Shown: positions 51,645 through 60,675, numbered from the stretch's first letter. The stretch is DNA of 64,000 nucleotides from Flavobacterium sp. (GCF_024642105.1 NZ_JAHEBT010000001.1:1-64000), one strand, 5' to 3'. Notes: generated from the letters alone by a model not told the origin. Program-made: numbers and translations.

Positions 51645-51920
51645 CTAGATAATTTCGGCACTCAATCCAGCTTCCAGTAGCTGAATGCATTGTGGTTTGA
51701 GTTTGTCATACACGTCAGTTTTGACAGTACATTTCCCGTTGTAATGAATAATTAGTGAACATTGCTCTGCTTGTTCAGGAGTATGGTCGCACACTCTAAC
51801 CAAGGTGTCAATCACGTGATCAAAAGTATTGATATCATCATTATAAACAACAATTTCATTATTTACTGTTGTTGCTTCTTTGAAACTGACTCTTTCTCTT
51901 ACTTTTTCTTTAGTACTCAT
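51645..51920 (-). CDS. clpS: ATP-dependent Clp protease adaptor ClpS
   Basis: 91 residues, the usual length. NDDINTFDHVIDTLVRVCDHTPEQAEQCSLIIHYNGK matches the ClpS core, with the N-degron pocket residues (N-D-x-x-x-T-F). It delivers proteins with destabilising N-terminal residues to ClpAP. It follows prmA by 35 bases on the same strand, as in many flavobacteria. Confidence 0.93.
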   Translation of the reverse strand: MSTKEKVRERVSFKEATTVNNEIVVYNDDINTFDHVIDTLVRVCDHTPEQAEQCSLIIHYNGKCTVKTDVYDKLKPQCIQLLEAGLSAEII

Positions 51921-51955
51921 TTGAGGGTAGGTTTTGTACTTTGGTAATTATAAAA

Positions 51956-52789
51956 CTAATTTACATATTTTAAGGAAACCCAATTGTTTCTTTGGAACTT
52001 TTTAATGTAAGTTAAGCCTTTTTCGGTGCAAGAACCATCAATGAACGGAATGTCTTCTTCGTAGAAACCACTAAACAAAATAGTTCCTCCAGGGTTCAAA
52101 CAATCTACGTACGATTGCATGTCATTTAATAGAATATTTCGGTTGATATTAGCAATGATCAAGTCGTATTTTTTGTCTTTTAGCAAAGCCGCATCACCTT
52201 CATACACGCTAATGTGTTGGCAATTGTTACGTTCTGCATTTTCTATAGAATTCAAATAACACCAATTATCAATATCAATGGCATCAATAGGTTGGGCGCC
52301 TTTCATTTCAGCTAAAATCGCTAAAATTGCAGTTCCGCATCCCATATCTAAGGTTTTTAAACCTTTTACATCCATTTCTAAAAGATGCTGAATCATCATG
52401 TGTGTAGTTTCGTGGTGTCCAGTACCAAAACTCATTTTAGGTTCAATAACAATATCAAACTCAGCTTCTGTTTTAGGGTGAAAAGGAGCGCGAACATGGC
52501 ATTTACCGTCTACCTCAATAGGTTCGAAGTTTTTTTCCCATTCTTCATTCCAATTGATTTGTTCTATTTCTTCGTAGGTGTAGTCAATGGTAAATTCTTC
52601 CGATTGTAAAATGTAAACATCATCAAGAATAGTATCGTCCCACAACTCTTTTTGAACAAAAGCATCAATTCCTGTTTCCGTTTCCGTAAAGCTTTCAAAT
52701 GCTTTTTCACCTAATTCGGCAATTAGAATTTCTGAACCTAGTTCTTTTGGCTCGATAGTAAAATGGTATCCGATATAACTATTTGACAT
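51956..52789 (-). CDS. prmA: Ribosomal protein L11 methyltransferase
   Basis: 277 residues from MSNSYIGYHF; the open frame reaches 52846 but the extra 19 residues (MFLLVTINKEKLYLCKKIN) are unlike the family. The SAM-binding motif LDMGCGTAILAILAE and MSFGTGHHETTHMM with NINRN are typical of PrmA. It methylates ribosomal protein L11. It heads a pair with clpS; tpiA lies upstream beyond a repeat-containing gap. Confidence 0.93.
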   Translation of the reverse strand: MSNSYIGYHFTIEPKELGSEILIAELGEKAFESFTETETGIDAFVQKELWDDTILDDVYILQSEEFTIDYTYEEIEQINWNEEWEKNFEPIEVDGKCHVRAPFHPKTEAEFDIVIEPKMSFGTGHHETTHMMIQHLLEMDVKGLKTLDMGCGTAILAILAEMKGAQPIDAIDIDNWCYLNSIENAERNNCQHISVYEGDAALLKDKKYDLIIANINRNILLNDMQSYVDCLNPGGTILFSGFYEEDIPFIDGSCTEKGLTYIKKFQRNNWVSLKYVN

Positions 52790-52872
52790 GTTTATTTTTT
52801 TGCAAAGGTACAGTTTCTCTTTATTTATTGTGACCAATAAAAACAAAAAAAAAGAGTCTCAAAAATATAGGC

Positions 52873-52958
52873 TTTGTCAAACTGAACTTGTTTCAGTTTC
52901 TGTAAAAAAATGATATAATTCTAATTTACAGATTCCGAAATAAATTCGGAATGACAAA
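52873..52958. repeat. Composite palindromic interspersed repeat
   Basis: Outer arms TTTGTCA (52873-52879) and TGACAAA (52952-52958) enclose two hairpins: AAACTGAA-N5-TTCAGTTT (52879-52899) and ATTCCGAA-N5-TTCGGAAT (52932-52952). It resembles REP-like units that recur in flavobacterial genomes. No protein is encoded. Confidence 0.7.
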
Positions 52959-53007
52959 ATGTATATTTTTAAGACAATCTTTAATTTATTGTATTTTAGT
53001 GTAAAAT

Positions 53008-53760
53008 TTAGATAGCGTTGATAATCGCAACGAAATCATCAGCTTTTAAAGCTGCTCCACCGATAAGACCTCCGTCAACATCTGGTTTAGAGAAAATTTC
53101 TTTTGCATTTTCAGGCTTAACACTTCCTCCGTAAAGGATAGAAACGTTGTCAGCTACATCACTTCCGAAAGATTTACGTACAGTTTCTCTGATGAATTCA
53201 TGCATTTCTTGTGCTTGTTCTGGAGAAGCAGTTTCTCCTGTTCCGATAGCCCAAACAGGCTCGTAAGCTAAAACAACATTTTCCCAATCGTTAGCACTAA
53301 TGTGGAATAAACCATCTTTCAATTGATTTTCTACAACGTTAAAATGAGTGTTAGATTGACGGTCTTTTAATTCTTCCCCAAAACAGAAAATAACAGTCAT
53401 ATCGTGTTCTAAAGCTGCATCTACTTTGCTTGCGATTAAAGCATCTGTTTCGTGAAAAATAGCTCTACGCTCAGAGTGTCCAAGGATTACTGTGTTTACA
53501 CCAACGCTTTTCAACATATCAGCAGATATTTCTCCAGTGAATGCACCACTTTCAGCTTGGTGAACGTTTTGAGCAGCTACATCAATATTGGTAAACTCTA
53601 AATGATCCACTGCCGAAGCTAGGTTTACAAAAGTAGGTGCTACAATAACTTGTGCAGTACTATCTGTAGGTACTTTAGCAATTAAATCATTCAATAAATC
53701 TTCTGTTTGCTCTGCGTTTTTATGCATTTTCCAGTTTCCTGCAACAATCTTTTTTCTCAT
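53008..53760 (-). CDS. tpiA: Triose-phosphate isomerase
   Basis: 250 residues. VAGNWKMHK (catalytic Lys), VILGHSERR (His), AYEPVWAIGTG (Glu) and ILYGGSVKPEN (phosphate loop) are all present. It interconverts dihydroxyacetone phosphate and glyceraldehyde 3-phosphate in the cytoplasm. It follows the TlpA-like gene by 31 bases; together with the DoxX/MauE gene and DUF1599 gene it forms a minus-strand run conserved in flavobacteria. Confidence 0.98.
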   Translation of the reverse strand: MRKKIVAGNWKMHKNAEQTEDLLNDLIAKVPTDSTAQVIVAPTFVNLASAVDHLEFTNIDVAAQNVHQAESGAFTGEISADMLKSVGVNTVILGHSERRAIFHETDALIASKVDAALEHDMTVIFCFGEELKDRQSNTHFNVVENQLKDGLFHISANDWENVVLAYEPVWAIGTGETASPEQAQEMHEFIRETVRKSFGSDVADNVSILYGGSVKPENAKEIFSKPDVDGGLIGGAALKADDFVAIINAI

Positions 53761-53791
53761 TTTAGTTGTATTTATTTTAATAGTTTTTAGT

Positions 53792-54289
53792 TTATTTTAA
53801 TTTGTTTAATGTCTCATTGATAAGGTCGAAATCAGTTTCAATAGCTCGGTATACTACAATTTTCCCTGATTTATCTAAAATAATATACCTTGGAATCCAA
53901 TCCAAATCTATCGCTTTACCAAAAACACCTTTCATTTGGTCGTTAGCCATATAATGGCCTCCTTTTAATTCGTGTTTTTCAATCCCCGCTAACCATTTGT
54001 CGGATGTTTTGTCCATCGAGATAAATGTAAAAGCTACTTCTGGGTGATTGGCTTGTAATTCTTTTACCTTAGGCATTGCTTTGACACAGTCTCCGCACCA
54101 AGACGCCCAAACTTCAATTACAGTAGTTTTACCTTTTTGTTTCTTGATAATATCTTTAAAGGCCACTTGGCTTCCGTCGGTTGCTAATAGCGTTTCAGAC
54201 AAAGCAGTTTCCGAAAATGTTTTCTTCTGTGCGTTGCTTGTACAAGAAAAAGTAGCGAAAGCAATTAATAAAGCAATTAGTTTTTTCAT
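53792..54289 (-). CDS. TlpA-like thioredoxin, secreted lipoprotein
   Basis: 165 residues. MKKLIALLIAFATFSCTSNAQ has a signal peptide with a possible lipobox Cys at 16. The thioredoxin fold has active site WASWCGDCVKAMP (about 62-74) and the cis-proline in WIPRYIILD. It is expected to act as a periplasmic disulfide reductase or oxidase. It lies between a DoxX/MauE-type membrane protein, a family linked to electron supply for such thioredoxins, and tpiA. Confidence 0.9.
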   Translation of the reverse strand: MKKLIALLIAFATFSCTSNAQKKTFSETALSETLLATDGSQVAFKDIIKKQKGKTTVIEVWASWCGDCVKAMPKVKELQANHPEVAFTFISMDKTSDKWLAGIEKHELKGGHYMANDQMKGVFGKAIDLDWIPRYIILDKSGKIVVYRAIETDFDLINETLNKLK

Positions 54290-54410
54290 TTTGATAAATA
54301 TTTACAAAGTTAATTTAAACTCAATAGAAAGTTTGTTTTTGGTTGAATACTACTTGATTTCAATATCGTTATAGTTAATAAATAAGCGACTTATTAACGA
54401 TAAAATGAAG

Positions 54411-55520
54411 TTATAATTTCAAATCTTCAATATCATTATAATGTACTTTTTGTTTTACAGTACCTTTTTCTAAAATAACAATACTTGGATTGGCTCTTTC
54501 AATGGTTTTTAAAGCGGTGGCATCACAGAAGTAAAAATCAAATGTGAATCTAAATTCTTTCTTTGTTTTTTCTATTTGTTCAGGTGCCGAACCCGTCATA
54601 CCGATAACAGTATATCCTTTGGCAGCAGCTTGTTGTTTGAGACTTTCTAATTGGGCTAACCCTTCTTTGTTGGCAATAGCTAAATCATAAGTAACAAATA
54701 GCATTAGTTTTGGGTTTTGTAACAACTCGTCTTTATAGTCAGCACCGTCTTTTTCCATTGCAAAATCATGAATAGGAGGTACATACCCTTCTACAATGAC
54801 TTTGTCTTTTCTATCCACAAAAGTAGCTCCTGCTGGTATTTTCATTAAATCCTTTTCTGTAAATTCAGTATCTATTCCGTTTACTTTGTAGATAAAGGTC
54901 ATTTCTACAACAGATTGTGGCGCTCCTTCTGGAATTTCCATTCCTTTTTGAATATTGTTGCCTACTTTAAAAGGTCTGAAGTCAATAATTGGTAAATGAT
55001 GCAATACCCAATACGCCATAAAACTACATAGTCCAATACTAATAAGGACTAAAACATTCTGGATTTTGGCTTTGAATAAAGGTTGAATTAATTTGACATT
55101 GAAAAATAAAATCAAAATAAAGAATAACAAAACCACATCTTTTGTAAAGGATTGCCAAGGGGTTAAATGCAAAGCATCTCCAAAACAGCCACAATCTTTT
55201 ACCACATTAAAATAAGCCGAATAGAAGGTTAAGAAAGTAAATTTAATGATAAGAATCAGCAAAAGCCAAACGGTTACTTTTGATCGGTAACCTAATAAAA
55301 GCATAATTCCCAAAACGACTTCAAGAATGACTAAAAAGATAGCTATTGCTAATGAAAACGGAACAAAGAAAGGCAAGTTAAACACAGGTTCACCAAAATA
55401 TTCCGCTAATTTATAAGAGAAACCTACAGGGTCATTCAATTTAATTAATCCTGAAATAATAAAAAGGATTCCTACGAAAATTCGAGAAAATTGGGTGAGT
55501 ATGTTTTTCAGCTTTGACAT
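54411..55520 (-). CDS. DoxX/MauE-type membrane protein with C-terminal soluble domain (BT_3928-like)
   Basis: 369 residues. Four N-terminal hydrophobic segments (about 10-150) with DCGCFGDALHLTPWQSFTKD, the MauE/DoxX-type Cys-rich loop, then a further membrane helix (about 155-172) and a C-terminal 195-residue thioredoxin-like region without a C-x-x-C pair. The layout matches the BT_3928 family of Bacteroidota. A role in transferring electrons across the membrane is likely from the MauE resemblance but unproven. It precedes the TlpA-like gene. Confidence 0.83.
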   Translation of the reverse strand: MSKLKNILTQFSRIFVGILFIISGLIKLNDPVGFSYKLAEYFGEPVFNLPFFVPFSLAIAIFLVILEVVLGIMLLLGYRSKVTVWLLLILIIKFTFLTFYSAYFNVVKDCGCFGDALHLTPWQSFTKDVVLLFFILILFFNVKLIQPLFKAKIQNVLVLISIGLCSFMAYWVLHHLPIIDFRPFKVGNNIQKGMEIPEGAPQSVVEMTFIYKVNGIDTEFTEKDLMKIPAGATFVDRKDKVIVEGYVPPIHDFAMEKDGADYKDELLQNPKLMLFVTYDLAIANKEGLAQLESLKQQAAAKGYTVIGMTGSAPEQIEKTKKEFRFTFDFYFCDATALKTIERANPSIVILEKGTVKQKVHYNDIEDLKL

Positions 55521-55548
55521 AATATAGAATTTGAGATACAGATTGTTT

Positions 55549-56082
55549 TTATTTCATTAAAATCAATGCAAAAACGGCATAATTAATCATGTCCTGGTAA
55601 TTTGCGTCAATACCTTCTGATACTAATGTTTTTCCTTTGTTGTCTTCAATTTGCTTTACGCGAAGTAACTTTTGCAGAATCAAATCCGTTAATGAACTCA
55701 CTCGCATATCGCGCCAAGCCTCACCATAATCATGGTTTTTATTTTCCATTAATTCTTTGGTTTCCTTGATTTTGGCATCGTATAATTCGGTGGCTTTAGT
55801 GACATCCAAATCAGGTTGGTCGGCAATTCCTAATTCCAATTGAATCAATGCCATGATAGAATAGTTGATGATGCCAATGAATTCTCCCGACTCATCTTCG
55901 TTTACTTTACGAACTTCGTTTTCTTGTAAACTTCGGATGCGTTGGGCTTTAATAAATATTTGGTCGGTAAGTGATGGCAAGCGTAAAATGCGCCAAGCAC
56001 TTCCGTAATCTTTCATTTTATTGATAAATAAAGAGCGACATACCGCAACAACGGCATCATATTCTTGTGAAGTATTCTTCAT
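55549..56082 (-). CDS. DUF1599 protein with internal duplication
   Basis: 177 residues from MKNTSQEYDAVV; the open frame begins eleven codons earlier but those residues are unlike the family. Two copies of one unit are visible: MKDYGSAWRILRLPSLTDQI (about 24-43) and NHDYGEAWRDMRVSSLTDLI (about 120-139). DUF1599 is described as a nucleotide-modification-associated domain; the actual function in bacteria is not known to me. It lies upstream of the DoxX/MauE gene, divergent from folP. Confidence 0.85.
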   Translation of the reverse strand: MKNTSQEYDAVVAVCRSLFINKMKDYGSAWRILRLPSLTDQIFIKAQRIRSLQENEVRKVNEDESGEFIGIINYSIMALIQLELGIADQPDLDVTKATELYDAKIKETKELMENKNHDYGEAWRDMRVSSLTDLILQKLLRVKQIEDNKGKTLVSEGIDANYQDMINYAVFALILMK

Positions 56083-56171
56083 TATTGATGTATATTTGTA
56101 TTCAAAATTTTTCAAAAATAAGAATAATTTTTCTGAAAGAAGAAAAACAAGGTCTTTAAAACCAGATTGAA

Positions 56172-56996
56172 ATGACGATTAATTGCAAAGGACAGCTCAT
56201 CGATTTATCAAAGCCTAAAGTAATGGGAATTCTGAATCTAACTCCCAATTCTTTTTTTGATGGTGGAAAGTATAAAAACGAAACTGAAATTATAGCGCAA
56301 GTTCAAAAAATGCTTTCAGAAGGGGCTGCCTTTATTGATATTGGCGCCTATTCCAGTAAACCCAATGCTGAATTTGTATCTATAGAAGAAGAAATGGCAC
56401 GAATTGTTCCTATAGTTGACTTGTTGGTGCAACGATTTCCAAATATCTTGATTTCAATTGATACGTTTCGCTCTCAGGTAGCTGAAGCTTGTATACAAAA
56501 AGGAGCAGCATTAATCAATGATATTTCAGCAGGAAAATTAGACGATGCAATGTTGGGTGTTGTTGCCAAGTACAATGTGCCTTATATTATGATGCACATG
56601 CGAGGGACGCCTCAAACGATGTCAACACTAACGCAATATGAAGATGTGGTTAAAGAAGTGCTTTTGTATTTCTCAGAACGAATAGCTGTAGCGCGAAGTT
56701 TAGGCATCAATGATTTGATTGTTGATCCTGGATTTGGCTTTGCCAAAACACTAGAACAGAATTATGAAATGCTTCAGAAGATGGAATTATTTCAGCAATT
56801 AAAATTGCCAGTTTTAGTTGGAATTTCAAGAAAATCAATGATTTATAAAACATTGAATAATAATGCATCTGAATCTCTTAATGGAACCACAACTTTAAAT
56901 ACGATTTCATTGTTGAAGGGAGCGAATATTCTTCGTGTTCATGATGTAAAAGAAGCGGTGGAATGTGTCACTTTATTTAATAAAATGAATTCATGA
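56172..56996 (+). CDS. folP: Dihydropteroate synthase
   Basis: 274 residues. MGILNLTPNSFFDGGKY near the start (the usual DSFSDGG is NSFFDGG here), IDIGAYSSKP, ALINDISAG and MMHMRGTPQTM are present, and LPVLVGISRKSM carries the C-terminal SRK. It joins p-aminobenzoate to the pterin in folate synthesis and is the sulfonamide target. Its stop overlaps the start of the lipoprotein gene by four bases (ATGA). Confidence 0.96.
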   Translation: MTINCKGQLIDLSKPKVMGILNLTPNSFFDGGKYKNETEIIAQVQKMLSEGAAFIDIGAYSSKPNAEFVSIEEEMARIVPIVDLLVQRFPNILISIDTFRSQVAEACIQKGAALINDISAGKLDDAMLGVVAKYNVPYIMMHMRGTPQTMSTLTQYEDVVKEVLLYFSERIAVARSLGINDLIVDPGFGFAKTLEQNYEMLQKMELFQQLKLPVLVGISRKSMIYKTLNNNASESLNGTTTLNTISLLKGANILRVHDVKEAVECVTLFNKMNS

Positions 56997-57562
56997 AATA
57001 CATAAGTGTGTTGTTGTTTTTTGTTCTGTTTTCTTGTGGAAATAAAGAAACGATATTGTTGCCAAAATCAAACGTAACTCTTATTAAGGAGGTTCAGGAT
57101 TATTCGCCAATTTACTTGTTTTTTAAAACCAAGGGAAAAGATACTTTGCTAGAGGTGAATAGAAAAAATTCCATTAGTTCGACGAATTGGATTTTTCATA
57201 TTGACAAACGGTTGCCGTTGCGTTTGGTGGTACCAGAAATCATCAAATTACAAGCTAAAAAGGAGGGAAGTGCCCACAAAAGCGAAACTTCGGAGAATTA
57301 TTTCTCCTATTCGGACAGTATTCACAAGAATTTAGCTTTCATGTCTTTTACGAAAATAAAGTACCAATTAACAAATCCAAAGAAAGGTGTCCCTGTTTAT
57401 ATATCAAAGAATGGGTTTCAGCTTCAAAAGTTAAAAAGTATTTTAGGCAAAATTACTTTGGGGTTTGATAAGAATTTAAGTTTTGGAGACTATCTTCAAT
57501 ATAAAATTGCCATTCAAAATTTACATTTGTCTAACGTTTCACAAGATGAATTCGTCTACTAG
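56993..57562 (+). CDS. Putative lipoprotein
   Basis: 189 residues. MKYISVLLFFVLFSCGNKE carries a lipoprotein signal with Cys at 15. The remainder is soluble, beta-rich and basic. It starts within the last bases of folP, so it is translationally coupled to it. No function recognised; the pairing with folP seems common in flavobacteria but has no obvious meaning. Confidence 0.78.
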   Translation: MKYISVLLFFVLFSCGNKETILLPKSNVTLIKEVQDYSPIYLFFKTKGKDTLLEVNRKNSISSTNWIFHIDKRLPLRLVVPEIIKLQAKKEGSAHKSETSENYFSYSDSIHKNLAFMSFTKIKYQLTNPKKGVPVYISKNGFQLQKLKSILGKITLGFDKNLSFGDYLQYKIAIQNLHLSNVSQDEFVY

Positions 57563-57602
57563 TACTCTGCTTAAAATCGTAAATTAAAAGACACACCCCA
57601 AG

Positions 57603-57618
57603 CCCCTCTCAAGAGGGG
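57603..57618. repeat. Palindrome of an interspersed repeat
   Basis: CCCCTCT-CA-AGAGGGG, perfect 7-base arms within ACAC...GTGT flanks. The motif stands out as GC-rich in an AT-rich gap and resembles a repeat common in flavobacterial genomes. It may also end the transcript of the lipoprotein gene upstream. Confidence 0.6.
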
Positions 57619-57638
57619 AAAGTGTAATTTTCGGAAAA

Positions 57639-57694
57639 CGTATATTGTAAATCGTATATCGTAAATCGTATATCGTAAATCCTACTTCGTAAAT
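57639..57694. repeat. Four tandem 14-base repeats next to rlmH
   Basis: Four units of consensus CGTATATCGTAAAT at 57639, 57653, 57667 and 57681. Units 2 and 3 are identical, unit 1 differs by one base, unit 4 by three. The array ends exactly where the rlmH stop codon begins (57695). Confidence 0.9.
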
Positions 57695-58168
57695 TTACTG
57701 ATGATGATACGGTTCGTTTTTTAAAATCGTAAATCCGCGGTAGAGTTGCTCAATAAAAAATAAACGTACCATTTGATGTGAAAAGGTCATCAGCGAAAGT
57801 GCTATTTTTCCTTGCGCTTTAGCATATACCGTATCCGAAAATCCATAAGGGCCACCAATTACAAAAACCAAGGTTTTGATGCCGGAGTTCATCTTCTTTT
57901 GTAATTCTTCTGAAAATCCTACACTCGAGAAATTTTTTCCATTTTCATCCAATAAAATCAGCTGGTCTGTTGGAGTTATTTTGGCTAAAATTAATTCGCC
58001 TTCTTTTTCTTTTTGTTGGCTTTCGGATAAGTTTTTTACGTTTTTAATATCAGGGATAATATCCAAGTCAAATTTGATGTAAAAAGACAATCGTTTGGTG
58101 TAATCGTCAATTAACGATTGCAATGCTTTGTTGTCGGTTTTACCAATAGCGATGAGTTTAATATTCAT
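57695..58168 (-). CDS. rlmH: 23S rRNA (pseudouridine-1915-N3)-methyltransferase RlmH
   Basis: 157 residues, full family length. FVIGGPYGFSDTVYAKA, LSLMTFSHQMVRLFFIEQLYRGF and the C-terminal NEPYHHQ are the knotted SPOUT methyltransferase signatures. It methylates pseudouridine 1915 of 23S rRNA on assembled ribosomes. Single gene; four tandem repeats abut its stop codon. Confidence 0.96.
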   Translation of the reverse strand: MNIKLIAIGKTDNKALQSLIDDYTKRLSFYIKFDLDIIPDIKNVKNLSESQQKEKEGELILAKITPTDQLILLDENGKNFSSVGFSEELQKKMNSGIKTLVFVIGGPYGFSDTVYAKAQGKIALSLMTFSHQMVRLFFIEQLYRGFTILKNEPYHHQ

Positions 58169-58408
58169 TTTGGATGGATTTCAGAAGGCAAAGATAGGAA
58201 TTTGGCAAAAAGCCACAGTTGTATTATGAAATAGATTTTTATGGTTTATTCGTTTTAGGCTAATGTATATTGTTATTTTATCAATAACCCTATTTTTTTG
58301 AGGGGTGTAATTTTATAATTGATAATTTTTTGTAATTAACCCCTGTTTTTGAAATTAAAATTTCACAATTTTTATTAAAAACATAAAAAATATATTGTGG
58401 TGTTTATT

Positions 58409-58416
58409 TACTTTTG
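58409..58416 (+). promoter_or_regulatory. Candidate -7 element of the second amt
   Basis: TACTTTTG matches TAnnTTTG, 24 bases before the start codon. Confidence 0.45.
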
Positions 58417-58440
58417 TATCACAAATAAAAAATTACAATT

Positions 58441-59679
58441 ATGTTAGATGTAGGCTTAACTACTTTTATGATTCTTGCCACTAGTTTGGTAATGTTAATG
58501 ACGCCTGGACTTGCTTTTTTTTATGGAGGGCTAGGGTGCAATAAGAATATTTTGAGTATTATGATGCAAAGTTTTGTTTCCATGGGAATCAGTACGGTGC
58601 TTTGGTTTGCTTTTGGGTATTCGGTTTGTTTTAGTGGAACGATGGATGCTGGAAATGATTTCTTCGGAATCATTGGAAATTTTGATAAAGCATTTTATCA
58701 CGGGATTACTCCTTCAACCTTGTATTCGACAGATAAGCGTTTTCCAGAATATATTTTTATTGCTTATCAAATGATGTTTGCGATTATTACACCAGCTTTG
58801 ATAACAGGTGCCTTCATTAATAGAGTTTCGTTTAAATCATATGTGGTTTTTCTTATCGTATGGCAAATTTTTGTGTATTATCCATTTGTACACATGGTTT
58901 GGGGTGGTGGATTGCTAGCTGAATGGGGTGTGTTTGATTTTGCAGGAGGAATTACAGTTCACGCAACGGCTGGTTTTGCTGCTTTAGCCTCTGTTTATTT
59001 TGTTGGTAAACGTCAAAAATCCCACGAACCTAATAATATTCCGTTAGTAGCTATTGGAACCGCGCTGTTATGGTTTGGATGGTATGGATTTAATGCGGGT
59101 AGTGAATTGGCAGTGAATTCAGTGACGATTTCGGCATTCTTAAATACAGATACAGCGGCATCCTTTGCAGCGGTAACTTGGTTGTTAATTGAATGGAATA
59201 CCGGAAAAAAGAAACCTACTTTCATTGGATTAATGACAGGAGCTGTAGCGGGATTGGCAACGATTACGCCTGCGGCAGGTTATGTTGATATTTACTCAGC
59301 GGCCATTATTGGTATTATAGCTGCGTTTGGTTGTTTTGCAGCAGTAAAATATAAAGAACACAAAGGTTGGGACGATGCATTAGATGTTTGGGGAGTTCAT
59401 GGAATGGGTGGAATTATCGGAACGATTTGTTTAGGTTTCTTTGCGAATAGCCAAATCAATGCTCTAGTTCCTAATGGTTTATTCTTTGGAGGAGACGGCA
59501 TGTTGTTGTTCAAAGAATGTGTAGCTATTCTGTTTGCTACAAGCTATGCTTTTATTTTTACTGTTCTATTGTTTAAAATTATCAATAAATTTATTCCAGT
59601 TCGTGTGAATGAAGAAGATCAAACGGTGGGATTAGATATATTACATCACGGGGAAGTGGCTAGACAAACACACAACTAA
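58441..59679 (+). CDS. amt: Ammonium transporter (second copy)
   Basis: 412 residues and eleven hydrophobic segments without the extra N-terminal signal seen in the copy at 38672. MTPGLAFFYGGLGCNKN, GAFINRVSFKSY, DFAGGITVHATAGFAALA and WGVHGMGGIIGTICLGFFAN are conserved. The two copies are clearly paralogous but divergent (for example GAFINRV against GAFAERV), so they may differ in affinity or regulation. No PII gene adjoins. It ends in a strong terminator. Confidence 0.95.
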   Translation: MLDVGLTTFMILATSLVMLMTPGLAFFYGGLGCNKNILSIMMQSFVSMGISTVLWFAFGYSVCFSGTMDAGNDFFGIIGNFDKAFYHGITPSTLYSTDKRFPEYIFIAYQMMFAIITPALITGAFINRVSFKSYVVFLIVWQIFVYYPFVHMVWGGGLLAEWGVFDFAGGITVHATAGFAALASVYFVGKRQKSHEPNNIPLVAIGTALLWFGWYGFNAGSELAVNSVTISAFLNTDTAASFAAVTWLLIEWNTGKKKPTFIGLMTGAVAGLATITPAAGYVDIYSAAIIGIIAAFGCFAAVKYKEHKGWDDALDVWGVHGMGGIIGTICLGFFANSQINALVPNGLFFGGDGMLLFKECVAILFATSYAFIFTVLLFKIINKFIPVRVNEEDQTVGLDILHHGEVARQTHN

Positions 59680-59700
59680 AAAATACTTCTCGAGTTGAAA

Positions 59701-59727
59701 AGGGTAACATTGGTTACCCTTTTTTTT
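59701..59727 (+). terminator. Terminator of the second amt
   Basis: AGGGTAAC / GTTACCCT perfect 8-base stem with a 4-base loop followed by eight T; 22 bases after the stop codon. Confidence 0.93.
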
Positions 59728-59816
59728 GTTTTTATACGGCTTCGCAATTATGCCTCCTTCAAATTTTTAAATCCCCAAAATATATCCTACTTTAGCAATT
59801 CATAAAAAAGTAGAAA

Positions 59817-60674
59817 ATGATTAGTGATTCCCAATTCAAAAATGAGTTAGAACTTTTGATTGCCAATGCTATACGTGAAGATGTGGGGGCGGGTGATTAT
59901 AGCTCTTTGGCTTGTGTTCCCGCTTCGGCCAAAGGAAACGCTAAATTATTAGTAAAAGAGGACGGAATTATTGCAGGTCTTGCATTCGCCAAAATGATAT
60001 TCGATTATGTAGATGCTGGTTTACAGTTGGAAACGTTTATTGAAGATGGTGCAGCGGTGAAGAAAGGCGATGTGGTTTTTCACGTTTCGGGAAGTTCACA
60101 ATCTATTTTGAAAGCCGAGCGTGTGGTGCTGAATTCTATGCAACGCATGTCGGCTATTGCTACAAAAACAAATGAGTATGTTCAATTATTAAAAGGGACT
60201 CAAACCAAAATTCTGGATACTCGTAAAACTACTCCAGGGTTTCGTGCTCCTGAAAAATGGGCAGTAAAAATAGGCGGTGGCGAAAATCATCGTTTTGCCT
60301 TGTACGATATGATTATGTTGAAAGACAATCATATTGATTTTGCAGGCGGAATTACTTTGGCTATAGCCAAAACCAAAGACTACCTTAAAGCCAATAATTT
60401 AGATTTAAAAATTATAGTAGAAGCTCGGGATTTAGATGAAATCAAAGAAATTTTAGAAAGCGATGGGGTACATCGCATCTTGATTGATAATTTTAATTAC
60501 GAAGATACTCGAAAAGCCGTTGCTTTAATTGGAGATCAATGCCAAACGGAATCGTCGGGAAATATTAATGAAACTACCATTCGACACTATGCAGATTGCG
60601 GTGTAAATTATATTTCTTCAGGAGCTTTGACACATTCAGTTGCTAATATGGATTTAAGTTTAAAAGCATTTTAA
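59817..60674 (+). CDS. nadC: Nicotinate-nucleotide pyrophosphorylase (carboxylating)
   Basis: 285 residues. EDVGAGDYSSLACVP, LNSMQRMSAIATKT, LDTRKTTPGFR and LKDNHI are the conserved quinolinate and PRPP-binding segments. It converts quinolinate to nicotinate mononucleotide in NAD synthesis. nadA/nadB are not in the window. The YihY gene follows after one base. Confidence 0.97.
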   Translation: MISDSQFKNELELLIANAIREDVGAGDYSSLACVPASAKGNAKLLVKEDGIIAGLAFAKMIFDYVDAGLQLETFIEDGAAVKKGDVVFHVSGSSQSILKAERVVLNSMQRMSAIATKTNEYVQLLKGTQTKILDTRKTTPGFRAPEKWAVKIGGGENHRFALYDMIMLKDNHIDFAGGITLAIAKTKDYLKANNLDLKIIVEARDLDEIKEILESDGVHRILIDNFNYEDTRKAVALIGDQCQTESSGNINETTIRHYADCGVNYISSGALTHSVANMDLSLKAF

Positions 60675-60675
60675 T

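Noticed and set aside
52790..52846. Upstream start for prmA
   Set aside because: The extra 19 residues are unlike the family and begin in the AT-rich leader; MSNSYIGYHF fits the family start.
57639..57694. 14-base tandem array considered as a CRISPR array
   Set aside because: Units are contiguous with no spacers, too short, and no cas genes are in the window.
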